NCBI RefSeq assembly: GCF_023008405.1
Contig: NZ_CP095376.1
Coordinates: forward strand, 6,118,501-6,182,500
From: Amycolatopsis sp. FBCC-B4732
GTDB taxonomy: Bacteria; Actinomycetota; Actinomycetes; Mycobacteriales; Pseudonocardiaceae
Reading direction: 5' to 3'
Length of the DNA stretch: 64,000 nucleotides
In this document: piece by piece, positions 9,531-18,559 of the stretch
How the letters are laid out: each line of letters begins with the position of its first letter
Position numbering within the stretch: position 1 is the stretch's first letter
Made by a program: the position numbers and the translations under genes
Notes under the pieces: model-generated
Databases searched by the model: none
Told to the model about the DNA's origin: nothing
The model's input: only the letters and a program-made list of their open reading frames with translations

Positions 9531-10423
9531 GAAATCCGCGCCCCTCCTCGGGATCGTGCTGCTGCTCCGCCGGCGGAGCGTTCATTGTGACCCACACCCG
9601 CGGCCGGGGCATGCAGCGGCAGGCTGAGTTGTGGCTCGAGTGCGTCGTCGAGGGCCGCGGACAGGGTCGCCGTGGTGCCGGCTTCCATGGCCTTCTCGAG
9701 GGCCGCGTACGTCAGCAGGACCGGCCTGGTCGGACGCACGCCGTGCTTGACGGCCACCTTCGCCACGTTCGTGTAAGACCAGCGGTGGACGTCGCTGGGG
9801 CCGTGTTCGCGCAGCGCCGCCAGGTGATCGGAGGTGCTGTAACCCTTGTGCACGTCGAAACCGTAGTGCGGGAGGTCGTCGTGGTGGCCCGCCATGATGC
9901 GGTCGCGCGTCACCTTCGCCAGCACCGACGCGGCCGCAATGCAGGCCACCGAGCGGTCGCCCTTGATCACCGCCGTGTTCGGGGCGGTCAGGCCCGGGAC
10001 GCGGAAGCCGTCGGTGAGGAGGTAGCCCGGGTGGACGCGCAGCGCCGCCGCGGCTCGGCGCATGCCCTCCAGGTTCATCACCCGGATGCCGTAGAGGTCG
10101 ACCTCGGCCGTCGGGATGACGATCACCGAGTAGTCGACGGCCCGGGCGAGGACCAGGTCGTAGACCCGGTCCCGCGCCTTCGCCGTCATCAGCTTGGAGT
10201 CCGTCAGCTCGGTCAGCTTCGCCGCGTCGCCCTGCTTGAGCACGCAGGCCGCGACCACCAGCGGCCCGGCGCAAGCCCCGGCGCCGGCTTCGTCCACACC
10301 GGCGACCGGGCCGAGGCCACGGCGGTCGAGCGCGCCCTGCAGACCCCAGAAGAGGTCGCCGCGCACCACGGCCCGCGGTGGCCGGATCGGCTCGGCCGCG
10401 GTGAGGGGAACGGGAAGAGTCAA
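9527..10423 (-). CDS. rnhB: Ribonuclease HII, atypical GRG motif
   Basis: Endonuclease that nicks RNA in DNA-RNA hybrids and at single ribonucleotides; 298 aa, start TTG. The first catalytic Asp-Glu pair (VDEAG), a third Asp (ELTDSKLM) and a fourth (LLTDGFR) are present, together with KGD. Odd feature: where the family has DEAGRG (the GRG motif that reads the ribose 2'-OH), this sequence reads DEAGAGACAG, so the Arg is Ala. The C-terminal ~45 residues are an unconserved tail. It lies between lepB and the DUF2469 gene in conserved order. Confidence 0.93.
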   Translation of the reverse strand: MTLPVPLTAAEPIRPPRAVVRGDLFWGLQGALDRRGLGPVAGVDEAGAGACAGPLVVAACVLKQGDAAKLTELTDSKLMTAKARDRVYDLVLARAVDYSVIVIPTAEVDLYGIRVMNLEGMRRAAAALRVHPGYLLTDGFRVPGLTAPNTAVIKGDRSVACIAAASVLAKVTRDRIMAGHHDDLPHYGFDVHKGYSTSDHLAALREHGPSDVHRWSYTNVAKVAVKHGVRPTRPVLLTYAALEKAMEAGTTATLSAALDDALEPQLSLPLHAPAAGVGHNERSAGGAAARSRGGARIS

Positions 10424-10460
10424 GGCTGGATCACCCGTCTGCCGACACGGATCGGGGTGG

Positions 10461-11387
10461 TTAGCGTTTCCGGCGCAGTCCGGACTTCAGCTTGCGCCCG
10501 AGGAACAGCGCCGGCCACGCCCCCGCGACGCCGACGCCGAGCGGGATCCCGCTCTGCCACGCCGGTGCGCCGAGCGCCACCGGCTGCGCCGACTCCTGCG
10601 GGTTGTGGTCACTGATCCCGCCCCAGCGGCTCGGCGGGAGGACGATGATCCGCGCCTTGCCGATGATGTTGTCCACGGGGACCGCGCCGTTCACGCCGCC
10701 GCCGCCCTGGAACCGGGAGTCGTCGGAGTTGTTGCGGTTGTCGCCCTGAACCCAGACCATCCCGGCCGGCACCTTGACCGGATCGAAGGTCTTCTGCTCC
10801 TGGACCGACGGGTCTTCCCAGTGGATGTACGGCTCGTCGAGCGCCTTGCCGTCCACGATCATCCGGCCCTGCGGGTCGCAGCACTGAACGGTCTGGCCGC
10901 CGACGGCGATGACCCGCTTGACGAAGTCGCGCTCGTCCGGCGGGGCGAACCCGACCAGCGAGCCGAGCCCCTGGATGGCACGGACGACGATGTTGCCCGA
11001 CTCCTGCGGCGCGATCTCGTTGTTGATCCACGCCGGCGGGCCCTTGAACACGATCACGTCACCCGGGGAGGGTTCGGTGAAGTCGTAGGTGACCCGGTCG
11101 ACGAGGATCCGGTCGCCGTGGCAGCCGGGACACCCGTGCAGCGTCGCCTCCATGGACCCCGAAGGGATCATGAAGACTTTCGCGAGGAATGTCTGGATCA
11201 GGATCGTGAGCACCAGGGCGATCACGAGCAGGATCGGCAGTTCCTTCCAGAACGACCGTTTCTTGGCGGGCTTGGCTCGCCGCCGGCGGGATCCCCCGCG
11301 CTCCTCGGATCGGGACAGCCGCGGCTGGTCCTCTTCGGAGCGATCGGGGTCATCCTCAGGAGCGTTCTGGGACACGGGTTCGGCCAC
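10461..11387 (-). CDS. lepB: Signal peptidase I
   Basis: Membrane-bound serine protease that removes signal peptides from exported proteins; 308 aa, GTG start. A basic, charged cytoplasmic N-terminus (1-47) precedes one transmembrane helix (about 49-69); then the catalytic Ser is in IPSGSMEATL (S78) and the general-base Lys in DFVKRVIAVGG (K157). The box GDNRNNSDDSR is also intact. A second hydrophobic C-terminal segment (about 280-297) is followed by a basic tail. Sits between rplS and rnhB. Confidence 0.95.
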   Translation of the reverse strand: MAEPVSQNAPEDDPDRSEEDQPRLSRSEERGGSRRRRAKPAKKRSFWKELPILLVIALVLTILIQTFLAKVFMIPSGSMEATLHGCPGCHGDRILVDRVTYDFTEPSPGDVIVFKGPPAWINNEIAPQESGNIVVRAIQGLGSLVGFAPPDERDFVKRVIAVGGQTVQCCDPQGRMIVDGKALDEPYIHWEDPSVQEQKTFDPVKVPAGMVWVQGDNRNNSDDSRFQGGGGVNGAVPVDNIIGKARIIVLPPSRWGGISDHNPQESAQPVALGAPAWQSGIPLGVGVAGAWPALFLGRKLKSGLRRKR

Positions 11388-11418
11388 GTCGTCAGGCTAC
11401 CGGTAACCGGGTTGTGAC

Positions 11419-11787
11419 TCAGTTAGCCGAGGCCGTCTCGCGGTTCTCGCGGCGCTCCTTGATCTTGGCCTTCTTGCCGCGCAGGTCGCGCAGGTAGTAG
11501 AGCTTCGCGCGCCGCACGTCACCGCGCTTGTGGACCTCGACCTCGGCGATGTTCGGCGAGTGCACCGGGAAGGTGCGCTCGACGCCCACGCCGAAGGAGA
11601 TCTTGCGGACGGTGAAGGTCTCCCGGATGCCGCCGCCCTGACGGCGGATCACGACGCCCTGGAAGACCTGGTTGCGCTCGCGGTTGCCCTCGATGACGCG
11701 GACGTGCACCTTGAGCGTGTCGCCCGGGCGGAAGTCCGGGATGTCGGAACGCAGCGACTGCTTGTCCAGCGCGTCCAGGGTGTTCAT
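11419..11787 (-). CDS. rplS: 50S ribosomal protein L19
   Basis: 122-aa large-subunit protein at the 30S interface. Starts [19 protein letters not shown]; the family signature [21 protein letters not shown] is complete. The open frame extends 39 codons upstream without L19 similarity, so the ATG at 11787 is used. Separated by 166 bp from trmD, so it may have its own promoter. Confidence 0.97.
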   Translation of the reverse strand: MNTLDALDKQSLRSDIPDFRPGDTLKVHVRVIEGNRERNQVFQGVVIRRQGGGIRETFTVRKISFGVGVERTFPVHSPNIAEVEVHKRGDVRRAKLYYLRDLRGKKAKIKERRENRETASAN

Positions 11788-11953
11788 CGGTGGTCCGTCC
11801 TCGTCTTCGTATGGCTTGCGTACACGACCCCGGGCGCGCAACGGTGGCGCTGCGGGCGACCCAGGGGGCTGCTGGCGGGCTCGCGGACGACGAGGTCCAC
11901 TCACGCCAACCTGTCAAGTATCGCAGACGCCGGCACCGGTCGAGCAACCGGCC

Positions 11954-12700
11954 CTAAGCCTGCCGGGGGTCCAAGCCCTCGAGGACCCCGCGATCGTGCT
12001 TGTCGAGACTACCTTCGGGCAGCGCGGCCAGGAGATCGGGGCGGCGCCGGGCGGTGCGTTCGAGGGCCTGGTCGCGCCGCCAGCGGTCGATCAGCGCGTG
12101 GTTCCCGGACCGCAGCACGTCGGGCACGGCGAGCTCGCGCCACACCTCGGGGCGTGTGTAGCTGGGTCCTTCGAGGAGGCCGTCGGAGAACGAGTCCTCG
12201 GCGGCCGAACGCGAATTCCCCAGCACTCCGGGCAGCAGCCGGACGACGGCCTCGACCATGACGAGCACCGCGGCCTCGCCGCCGACCAGGACGTAGTCGC
12301 CGATCGACACCTCGTCCACCGGCATTCGGCGGGCGGCGTCGTCGACGACGCGCTGGTCGATGCCCTCGTAGCGGCCGCAGGCGAACACCAGGTGCTGCTC
12401 TTCGGCGTACGCGTGCGCCAGTTCCTGGGTGAACGGCCGGCCCGCCGGCGTCGGCACGACGAGCCGCGTCCCGGGGCGGCAGACGTCGTCCAGGGCCGGG
12501 CCCCAGATCTGTGGCTTCATGACCATGCCGGGACCGCCGCCGTACGGGGCGTCGTCGACCGCACGGTGCACGTCGTGGGTCCAGTCGCGCAGGTCGTGCA
12601 CGCCGACCTCGATGAGGCCGCGGTCGATCGCCCGGCCCAGCAGCGCGGCGCGCAGCGGGTCGAGGTATTCGGGGAAGATCGTGACGACGTCGATCCGCAT
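11954..12700 (-). CDS. trmD: tRNA (guanine-37-N1)-methyltransferase
   Basis: SPOUT-class enzyme that methylates G37 of tRNAs reading CNN codons, which prevents +1 frameshifting; 248 aa. Motifs [40 protein letters not shown] and the knotted SAM site [15 protein letters not shown] are in order. One base separates its start from the rimM stop, consistent with the rpsP-KH-rimM-trmD operon. Confidence 0.97.
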   Translation of the reverse strand: MRIDVVTIFPEYLDPLRAALLGRAIDRGLIEVGVHDLRDWTHDVHRAVDDAPYGGGPGMVMKPQIWGPALDDVCRPGTRLVVPTPAGRPFTQELAHAYAEEQHLVFACGRYEGIDQRVVDDAARRMPVDEVSIGDYVLVGGEAAVLVMVEAVVRLLPGVLGNSRSAAEDSFSDGLLEGPSYTRPEVWRELAVPDVLRSGNHALIDRWRRDQALERTARRRPDLLAALPEGSLDKHDRGVLEGLDPRQA

Positions 12701-12701
12701 C

Positions 12702-13214
12702 TCAGGCGTCCAGGAGCCCTTCCGGCGGGTCGAGCACGACCCGGCCGCCGCCGATGTCCACGGTGGGGACGATCGCGCGGACGAACGGCACCAGCACCTC
12801 GCGGCCGTCGACGTCCAGTTCGAGCAGTTCGCCCGCGGGCGAGTGGACGACTTCGACGACCTTGCCGACGACGGTGCCGTCGGTCAGCTCGGCCCGCAGG
12901 CCGGCCAGCTCGTGGTCGTAGAACTCGTCCGGGTCGCCGGTGGGCGGCAACGTGTCGGTGTCGGCGAGCAGGAGGGCGCCCCGCAGCGTCTCGGCGACGT
13001 CGCGGGTCAGTACCTCCTCGAAACGCACCAGCAGCCGCCCGCTGTGTTCGCGGGCGGCTGCGATGGTGAGTTCCCTTTTGCTGCCGTCACGCAGCTTCGT
13101 CAGCACGGCCGCACCGACGCGGAAGCGCTCATCCGGCGAGTCCGTGCGCACGTCCACCGCGAGTTCCCCGCGGATTCCGTGCGCCTTGGCGATGCGGCCG
13201 ACTACGACGTCCAT
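12702..13214 (-). CDS. rimM: Ribosome maturation factor RimM
   Basis: 170-aa 16S rRNA-processing factor that binds S19 during 30S assembly. Starts [20 protein letters not shown], the classic RimM N-terminus; the C-terminal PRC-barrel domain covers about 95-168 (FYDHELAGL ... [12 protein letters not shown]). Next to trmD and the KH-domain gene, as usual. Confidence 0.95.
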   Translation of the reverse strand: MDVVVGRIAKAHGIRGELAVDVRTDSPDERFRVGAAVLTKLRDGSKRELTIAAAREHSGRLLVRFEEVLTRDVAETLRGALLLADTDTLPPTGDPDEFYDHELAGLRAELTDGTVVGKVVEVVHSPAGELLELDVDGREVLVPFVRAIVPTVDIGGGRVVLDPPEGLLDA

Positions 13215-13235
13215 CCTGACCGTTTCCGAAAAGGC

Positions 13236-13475
13236 TCAGCGGTCGGTGTCGACGACGTCGACGCGGACGCCGCGGCCACCGATGCCGCCCATGACGGTGC
13301 GCAGGGCGGTCGCCGTGCGACCACCCCGGCCGATCACCTTGCCGAGGTCGTCGGGGTGCACGTGCACCTCGAGCGTGCGGCCACGGCGCGTGGTCAGCAG
13401 CTCGACCCGGACCTCGTCCGGGTTGTCGACGATCCCGCGCACCAGGTGCTCGAGGGAGTCAGCCAGAAAGCTCAC
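13236..13475 (-). CDS. KH-domain RNA-binding protein (KhpA type)
   Basis: 79-aa single KH domain with the nucleic-acid-gripping GxxG loop seen as [17 protein letters not shown]. Known relatives (KhpA) bind RNA in complexes controlling cell elongation or translation. Its ATG overlaps the rpsP stop by 4 bp. Confidence 0.92.
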   Translation of the reverse strand: MSFLADSLEHLVRGIVDNPDEVRVELLTTRRGRTLEVHVHPDDLGKVIGRGGRTATALRTVMGGIGGRGVRVDVVDTDR

Positions 13476-13915
13476 TCGGCCTTCTCACCCTCGGTGGCTT
13501 CGGCCTTCTCGGCCTCGGCCTTCTTGGGGGCGGGCTTCTTCTTCGGCGTGGTGGCCTCGGTGGAGGGCTCCTCGCCGGCCGCGGCCAGCGCCGCGTTGAA
13601 CAGGTCCTGCTTGGACGGCTTCGGCTCGGCCACCTTCAGGGTGCCCTCGGCGCCCGGCAGGCCCTTGAACTTCTGCCAGTCACCGGTGATCTCCAGCAGG
13701 CGCTGGACCGGCTCGGTCGGCTGCGCGCCGACGTTCAGCCAGTACTGGGCGCGCTCGGAGACGACCTCGATCAGGCTCGGCTCTTCCTTCGGGTGGTACT
13801 TGCCGATCGTCTCGATGGCCTTGCCGTCCCGGCGGGTGCGCGCGTCGGCGACGATGATGCGGTAGTACGGCGCACGGATCTTGCCGAGGCGCTGCAGCTT
13901 GATCTTGACGGCCAC
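13472..13915 (-). CDS. rpsP: 30S ribosomal protein S16
   Basis: 147 aa: an S16 core ([20 protein letters not shown] ... [12 protein letters not shown]) of about 85 residues plus a ~60-residue Lys/Glu/Ala-rich tail, a common actinobacterial extension. First gene of the rpsP-KH-rimM-trmD operon. The 171 bp upstream separates it from the CPBP-family gene and should contain the promoter. Confidence 0.97.
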   Translation of the reverse strand: MAVKIKLQRLGKIRAPYYRIIVADARTRRDGKAIETIGKYHPKEEPSLIEVVSERAQYWLNVGAQPTEPVQRLLEITGDWQKFKGLPGAEGTLKVAEPKPSKQDLFNAALAAAGEEPSTEATTPKKKPAPKKAEAEKAEATEGEKAE

Positions 13916-14086
13916 GGGTGTGGGTTCTCCTCGAATCTCTCTGGTGCTGGGCTGGGCGTACGCGGGCCGAGTGGGGACACGGTCGCGGGCACCCGAAGGT
14001 CAGGAGCTTTCGCACGGTGAGAGGGTCCGGCGGAAGCAGGCAGTGACCCATTCTGCCAGACGGCCGCCGCGGGCCCGGAAAGAGGC

Positions 14087-14890
14087 TCAGAAAGAGGCCA
14101 CGCCGAGCGCGCCGAGCAGGATGGTGAGCGCCGGGAGGAAGTTGTTGACCTGGTGCGCGACGATGCTGCCCGGCAGCCGTCCGGTGACCAGCCGCGCCAG
14201 GCCGATCGGGACCGCGATGACCAGCAGCAACGTCGTGCGCAGCGGCTCGAGGTGGCTCGCCGCGAACACCGCCGTGGACAGCAGGAACGCGGCCACGCGG
14301 CCCCAGCGCTCGCTGCGCCACTGCAGCTGCTCGGCGGCGCCCCACAGCAGGCCGCGGTAGATGATCTCCTCGCAGATCGGGCCGAGCAGCCAGAGGTAGA
14401 CGAACATCACGACGGCCGCCGAAACCGACATTCGGCGGTCCTCCACCAGCGCGCTGATCGCCGAGGTCGCGTTGGCGTCGCCGACGAAGCGCGTCCACAG
14501 GTAGGCGGCGACCGTGGTGAAGACGAGCCCGACGCAGCCGTAGCGCACGCCGGTGCGGACGTCGGCCCAGCGCCACTCGATCCGCAGGTCGACGATCGGC
14601 CCGTTGCCGCGCACGTAGGTGATCAGGACCGCGACGCCCGCGGCGATCATCGTCGGCAGCATGGTGCCGAGCAGCACGACGCGCATCGGCAGCGGACCGG
14701 GTCCGGTGTCCCCGACCAGCACGGACACGAACGCGGCGCTGGAGAGCAGGACGGCTTCGACGAGGAGGAACGCACCGAACCCCCACTTGTGCCGCGGCAC
14801 CGGGGGCAGGAACTCGGTCGAGGCGGGCTCCTCGGGCTCGGGGAAGGGTGCGGCGCCGGCAGCCGGGTCCCGGGGCTGGGAAGTGGTCAC
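14087..14890 (-). CDS. CPBP-family intramembrane metalloprotease-like protein (first of two)
   Basis: 267-aa integral membrane protein. A Pro-rich cytoplasmic N-terminus (1-33) precedes about seven hydrophobic segments. The CPBP/Abi motifs are visible: CEEIIYRGLLWG (EExxxR), an ASH in FAASHLEPLR and HQVNN near the C-terminus, which place it among glutamic-type CAAX/Rce1-like proteases. The substrate is unknown. A second, divergent family member lies immediately downstream in the same orientation. Confidence 0.85.
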   Translation of the reverse strand: MTTSQPRDPAAGAAPFPEPEEPASTEFLPPVPRHKWGFGAFLLVEAVLLSSAAFVSVLVGDTGPGPLPMRVVLLGTMLPTMIAAGVAVLITYVRGNGPIVDLRIEWRWADVRTGVRYGCVGLVFTTVAAYLWTRFVGDANATSAISALVEDRRMSVSAAVVMFVYLWLLGPICEEIIYRGLLWGAAEQLQWRSERWGRVAAFLLSTAVFAASHLEPLRTTLLLVIAVPIGLARLVTGRLPGSIVAHQVNNFLPALTILLGALGVASF

Positions 14891-14989
14891 GCCTTGCCTC
14901 CGCGTCGCTCGGCTCCTGCTTCGAGCCTAGCGGCCGGGCGGTGATCACACAGTATCCGTCCGACTACTGTCCATCGATCTTCGCAACGT

Positions 14990-15715
14990 TCAGTGCGCGA
15001 CGAACAGCAGCACGGCGGGCGGGAGGTTGTTGGCGGCGTGGGCGATCACGCCGGCGCTGACGCGGCCCGAGAGGTGCCGGGCGAGCCCGATCGCGATGCC
15101 CTGGCCGATCAGCGCGATCGTGCGGGTCGGCTCGCCGTGGAGCTGCGCGAACACCACCGACGTCAGCAGGAGCACCACCCACGGCGGGACGCGGTGGAAG
15201 GCCAGCGCGTTCCAGAGCGTGCCGCGGACCAGCAGTTCTTCGGTGATCGGGGCGCCGGCGATGACGATCACCGCGGCCAGCACCAGCCACACGGTGTCGC
15301 CGTCGAAGGTGTCGGCGAGGTCGGTCAGCGGGCTGTCGGAGGCGTCGTCGGCGCCGTAGACGGCGATCAGCACCAGGTTGAGCCCGTAGCCGACGACCAG
15401 CGCGAGCACCCCGCAGGCGAGGCCGATCCGGACGTCGCGCCAGGTCGGTTTGAGCCCGAAATCGGCGCGCAGCCCGTGACCCCACCGCCACGAACCGACC
15501 GCCGGGCCGAGGCCGAGCAGGAGGTTGGGCACGAAGGCGAGGAGCAGGAGCGGGCCGATGTCGCGCAGCTCGAGGGGGTCGAACTCGCCGACGTTGCGGT
15601 TCACCGCCGCGGCGATGATCAGGTTGATCAGGTAGTAGCCCGCGATCCCCGCGATGAACGCCACGAAACACCAGTGCGCTCCCAGTACGCGCCGTGCGCC
15701 GTCGTCGTCCGTCAC
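14990..15715 (-). CDS. CPBP-family intramembrane metalloprotease-like protein (second of two)
   Basis: 241-aa membrane protein, GTG start at 15715 (the frame stays open upstream without similarity). Contains TEELLVRGTLWN (EExxxR), a conserved His in FAQLHGEPTR and HAANN, the same three motifs as its neighbour. The pair probably arose by duplication: both share hydrophobicity layout but little else. Some CPBP proteins give bacteriocin self-immunity; here there is no bacteriocin gene nearby, so a housekeeping protease role is as likely. Confidence 0.83.
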   Translation of the reverse strand: MTDDDGARRVLGAHWCFVAFIAGIAGYYLINLIIAAAVNRNVGEFDPLELRDIGPLLLLAFVPNLLLGLGPAVGSWRWGHGLRADFGLKPTWRDVRIGLACGVLALVVGYGLNLVLIAVYGADDASDSPLTDLADTFDGDTVWLVLAAVIVIAGAPITEELLVRGTLWNALAFHRVPPWVVLLLTSVVFAQLHGEPTRTIALIGQGIAIGLARHLSGRVSAGVIAHAANNLPPAVLLFVAH

Positions 15716-15761
15716 GCTCCCCACGCTAAAGTGCCGCCCCCGCAAGGAAAACGGCGGGGGT

Positions 15762-16838
15762 CTACGCGTGGACGACGCCGCCGAGCACGATGTGCGAGGG
15801 ATGCCGCAGCACACCCAGGTCGTCGCGCGGGTCGCTCGGGTAGACGAGCAGGTCGGCCGGGGCGCCGTCGGCGATGCCGGGGTGGCCGAGCCAGTCGCGG
15901 GCGGCCCAGGACGCGCTCGCGAGGGCCTGCTCGCGGGTCATGCCCGCGCGGTGCAGCGCCTCGATCTCGTCCACGAGCCTGCCGTGCTCGACCATGCCGC
16001 CGGCGTCACTGCCCGCGAAGACGCGTACGCCCGCTTCGACGGCCGTCGCGACCATCTCGCGGACGCCGGCGTGCAGCGCCCGCATGTGCGCCGCGTAGGC
16101 CGGGTACTTGCCCGCCTTGTCCGCGATGCCGGGGAAGTTCTCGATGTTGATCAGCGTCGGCACCAGGGCGACGTCGTGGCGGGCCAGCTCGCCGAGCTGG
16201 TCGGCGCTCAGTCCGGTGCCGTGTTCGAGGCAGTCGATGCCGGCCGCGATCAGGCCGGGCAGCGCCGCTTCGCCGAACACGTGCGCGGTGACGCGGGCGC
16301 CGTTTTCGTGCGCCACCTCGACGGCTTCGGCCAGGACGTCGTCCGGCCACAGCGGCGCGAGGTCGCCGACGCCGCGGTCGATCCAGTCCCCCACCAGCTT
16401 GACCCAGCCGTCGCCGTCCCGCGCCTGCTCGGCGACCGCGCCGGGCAGCTGCGAAGGGTCGTCCAGCTCGATGCCGAGGCCGGGGATGTACCGCTTGGTC
16501 AGGGCGAGGTGCTGCCCGGCGCGGATGATCGTCGGCAGGTCGGCCCGCGCCTGCAGGGGCCGGACGTCGATCGGGAGGCCGCAGTCGCGGATGAGCAGCG
16601 TGCCCGCCGCCCGGTCCTGCAGCGCCTGCTCGGTCGCCTCTGCGAGCGAGACGGGGCCGCCGACGCCGATGCCGGGGTGGCAGTGCGCGTCGACCAGGCC
16701 GGGCACCAGGAAGACGTCCCGGCCCAGCGACTCGGCGTCCGGGACCGGCTCGAACGAGATCCGGCCGCCGGTGATCCAGAGTTCGCGGGACTCGCCGCCG
16801 GGCAGGACCACCCCGGCGGCGTGCAGCGCCGTGCTCAA
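15762..16838 (-). CDS. Metal-dependent amidohydrolase
   Basis: 358-aa member of the amidohydrolase superfamily. Metal-binding residues appear in order: LVDAHCHPG (HxH), a Lys in WVKLVGDW, TAHVFGE, CLEHGT and FAGSDAGG. The C-terminal strand returns to the beta-sandwich (ADLLVYPSDPRDD). Resembles imidazolonepropionase/prolidase-like enzymes, substrate unknown. The start is TTG at 16838, overlapping the ffh stop as TTGA, so it is probably co-transcribed with ffh. Confidence 0.85.
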   Translation of the reverse strand: MSTALHAAGVVLPGGESRELWITGGRISFEPVPDAESLGRDVFLVPGLVDAHCHPGIGVGGPVSLAEATEQALQDRAAGTLLIRDCGLPIDVRPLQARADLPTIIRAGQHLALTKRYIPGLGIELDDPSQLPGAVAEQARDGDGWVKLVGDWIDRGVGDLAPLWPDDVLAEAVEVAHENGARVTAHVFGEAALPGLIAAGIDCLEHGTGLSADQLGELARHDVALVPTLINIENFPGIADKAGKYPAYAAHMRALHAGVREMVATAVEAGVRVFAGSDAGGMVEHGRLVDEIEALHRAGMTREQALASASWAARDWLGHPGIADGAPADLLVYPSDPRDDLGVLRHPSHIVLGGVVHA

Positions 16839-18373
16839 TTGTCCTTCGGGTTCTTCGGCAGCTTGAACTTCGACGGGTCGAAGCCCGGGACGTCGTTCAT
16901 GCCGCCCAGCTGCGAAAGGTCGGGCATGCCGCCCGGCATCTGGCCGCCCGGGGGCAGCATCGGCATGCCGCCGGGGAAGCCGCCGCGGACCTTGGGCTGG
17001 GTCGGGCCGCGGCCCTTCTTGCCCTTCTTGCCCTTGCGCGACTTGGAGCCGCCGCCCCCGCCGCCGAAGCCGAACCGGCCGGCCATCTGCGCCATCATCT
17101 TGCGGGCTTCGAAGAACCGGTTGACCAGGTCGTTGACCTCGCGGACGGTGACGCCGGAGCCGTTGGCGATGCGCAGCCGGCGCGAGCCGTTGATCATCTT
17201 CGGGTCGTCGCGCTCGGCCGGGGTCATGCCGCGGATGATCGCCTGCAGCTTGTCCAGGTGCTTGTCGTCGACCTGGGCCAGCTGGTCCTTCATCTGGCCG
17301 GCACCCGGGAGCATGCCGAGCAGGTTGCCGATCGGGCCCATCTTGCGGACCGCGAGCATCTGCTCGAGGAAGTCCTCCAGGGTGAGCTGGCCGCTGGACA
17401 GCTTCGCCGCGGCCTTCTCGGCTTCACCCTGGTCGAAGGCCTGCTCGGCCTGCTCGATCAGGGTGAGGACGTCACCCATGCCGAGGATCCGCGACGCCAT
17501 CCGGTCCGGGTGGAAGGTGTCGAAGTCCTCGAGCTTCTCGCCGTTGGAGGCGAAGAGGATCGGCTGGCCGGTGACCTCGCGGACGCTCAGCGCGGCACCA
17601 CCGCGGGCGTCGCCGTCGAGCTTGGTGAGCACGACGCCGCTGAAGCCGACGCCGTCCTGGAACGCCTGGGCCGTGGTCACGGCGTCCTGGCCGATCATCG
17701 CGTCGACGACGAACAGGACCTCGTCCGGCTCGACCGCGTCGCGGATGTCCGCGGCCTGCTTCATCAGCTCTTCGTCGACGCCGAGGCGGCCCGCGGTGTC
17801 GACCACGACGACGTCGTGCTGCGCGTGCTTGGCCTCGGCGATGGCGCGGCGGGCGACGTCGACCGGGTCGCCGACGCCGTTGCCGGGCTCGGGCGCGAAG
17901 GTGACGACGCCGGCGCGCTCGCCGACGACCTGCAGCTGCGTGACGGCGTTCGGGCGCTGGAGGTCGCAGGCGACCAGCATCGGCGCGTGGCCCTGCTTCT
18001 TCAGCCACAGCGCGAGCTTGCCCGCGAGCGTTGTCTTGCCGGCACCTTGCAGACCGGCGAGCATGATCACGGTCGGCGGGGTCTTGGCGAGGTTGAGCCG
18101 GCGCGTCTCGCCGCCGAGGATCGCGACGAGCTCCTCGTTGACGATCTTGACGACCTGCTGCGCGGGGTTGAGCGCCTGGGAGACCTCGGCGCCCTTCGCC
18201 CGCTCCTTGATCTTCGCGATGAAGGCCTTGACCACGCCGAGGGCGACGTCGGCCTCCAGCAGCGCGATGCGGATTTCGCGCGCGGTGGCGTCGATGTCGG
18301 CGTCGGACAGCCTGCCCTTGCGCGTGAGCGTCTGCAGGGCGGCGGTGAGCCGATCGGAGAGGGTGTCGAACAC
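16835..18373 (-). CDS. ffh: Signal recognition particle protein Ffh
   Basis: SRP54 GTPase that binds signal peptides on ribosomes and delivers them to FtsY (encoded at 61.6 kb). 512 aa; GTG start at 18373 followed by the typical MFDTLSDRLTAALQTL. NG domain: P-loop GLQGAGKTT, DTAGRLGVDEELM, TKLDGDARGG. M domain: LEDFLEQMLAVRKMGP ... GSGVTVREVNDLVNRF with Met-rich segments, ending in a Gly/Met/Pro-rich tail. The open frame upstream is shadow. The divergent ABC exporter starts 183 bp away. Confidence 0.97.
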   Translation of the reverse strand: MFDTLSDRLTAALQTLTRKGRLSDADIDATAREIRIALLEADVALGVVKAFIAKIKERAKGAEVSQALNPAQQVVKIVNEELVAILGGETRRLNLAKTPPTVIMLAGLQGAGKTTLAGKLALWLKKQGHAPMLVACDLQRPNAVTQLQVVGERAGVVTFAPEPGNGVGDPVDVARRAIAEAKHAQHDVVVVDTAGRLGVDEELMKQAADIRDAVEPDEVLFVVDAMIGQDAVTTAQAFQDGVGFSGVVLTKLDGDARGGAALSVREVTGQPILFASNGEKLEDFDTFHPDRMASRILGMGDVLTLIEQAEQAFDQGEAEKAAAKLSSGQLTLEDFLEQMLAVRKMGPIGNLLGMLPGAGQMKDQLAQVDDKHLDKLQAIIRGMTPAERDDPKMINGSRRLRIANGSGVTVREVNDLVNRFFEARKMMAQMAGRFGFGGGGGGSKSRKGKKGKKGRGPTQPKVRGGFPGGMPMLPPGGQMPGGMPDLSQLGGMNDVPGFDPSKFKLPKNPKDN

Positions 18374-18463
18374 GGGTGTGCACGCTCCAGCTGGGTCGAG
18401 AGTGGCGCGCCGGACGAGGCCGGCCCCTCCGAGGGTAGTCGCTCCGGCTCCTTCTCTTCGCGG

Positions 18464-18559
18464 GTACGCACGCATACTACGCGTGTGCGTACTAACACGG
18501 TCACTACTTCCCGAAAAAGACTGGAACCATGCCTCTGATTCGGTAAACATACGTGTATG
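18464..18559 (+). promoter_or_regulatory. Inverted repeats between ffh and the ABC exporter (candidate MarR operator)
   Basis: GTACGCAC (18464-18471) and GTGCGTAC (18485-18492) form a perfect 8-bp inverted repeat with 13-nt spacing. A second palindrome CATAC-GT-GTATG (18548-18559) overlaps the exporter's ATG. The exporter lacks an obvious Shine-Dalgarno, so transcription may start close to the ATG. Because a MarR gene follows the exporter, these are candidate autoregulatory operators. The palindromes are seen; binding is inferred. Confidence 0.5.
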
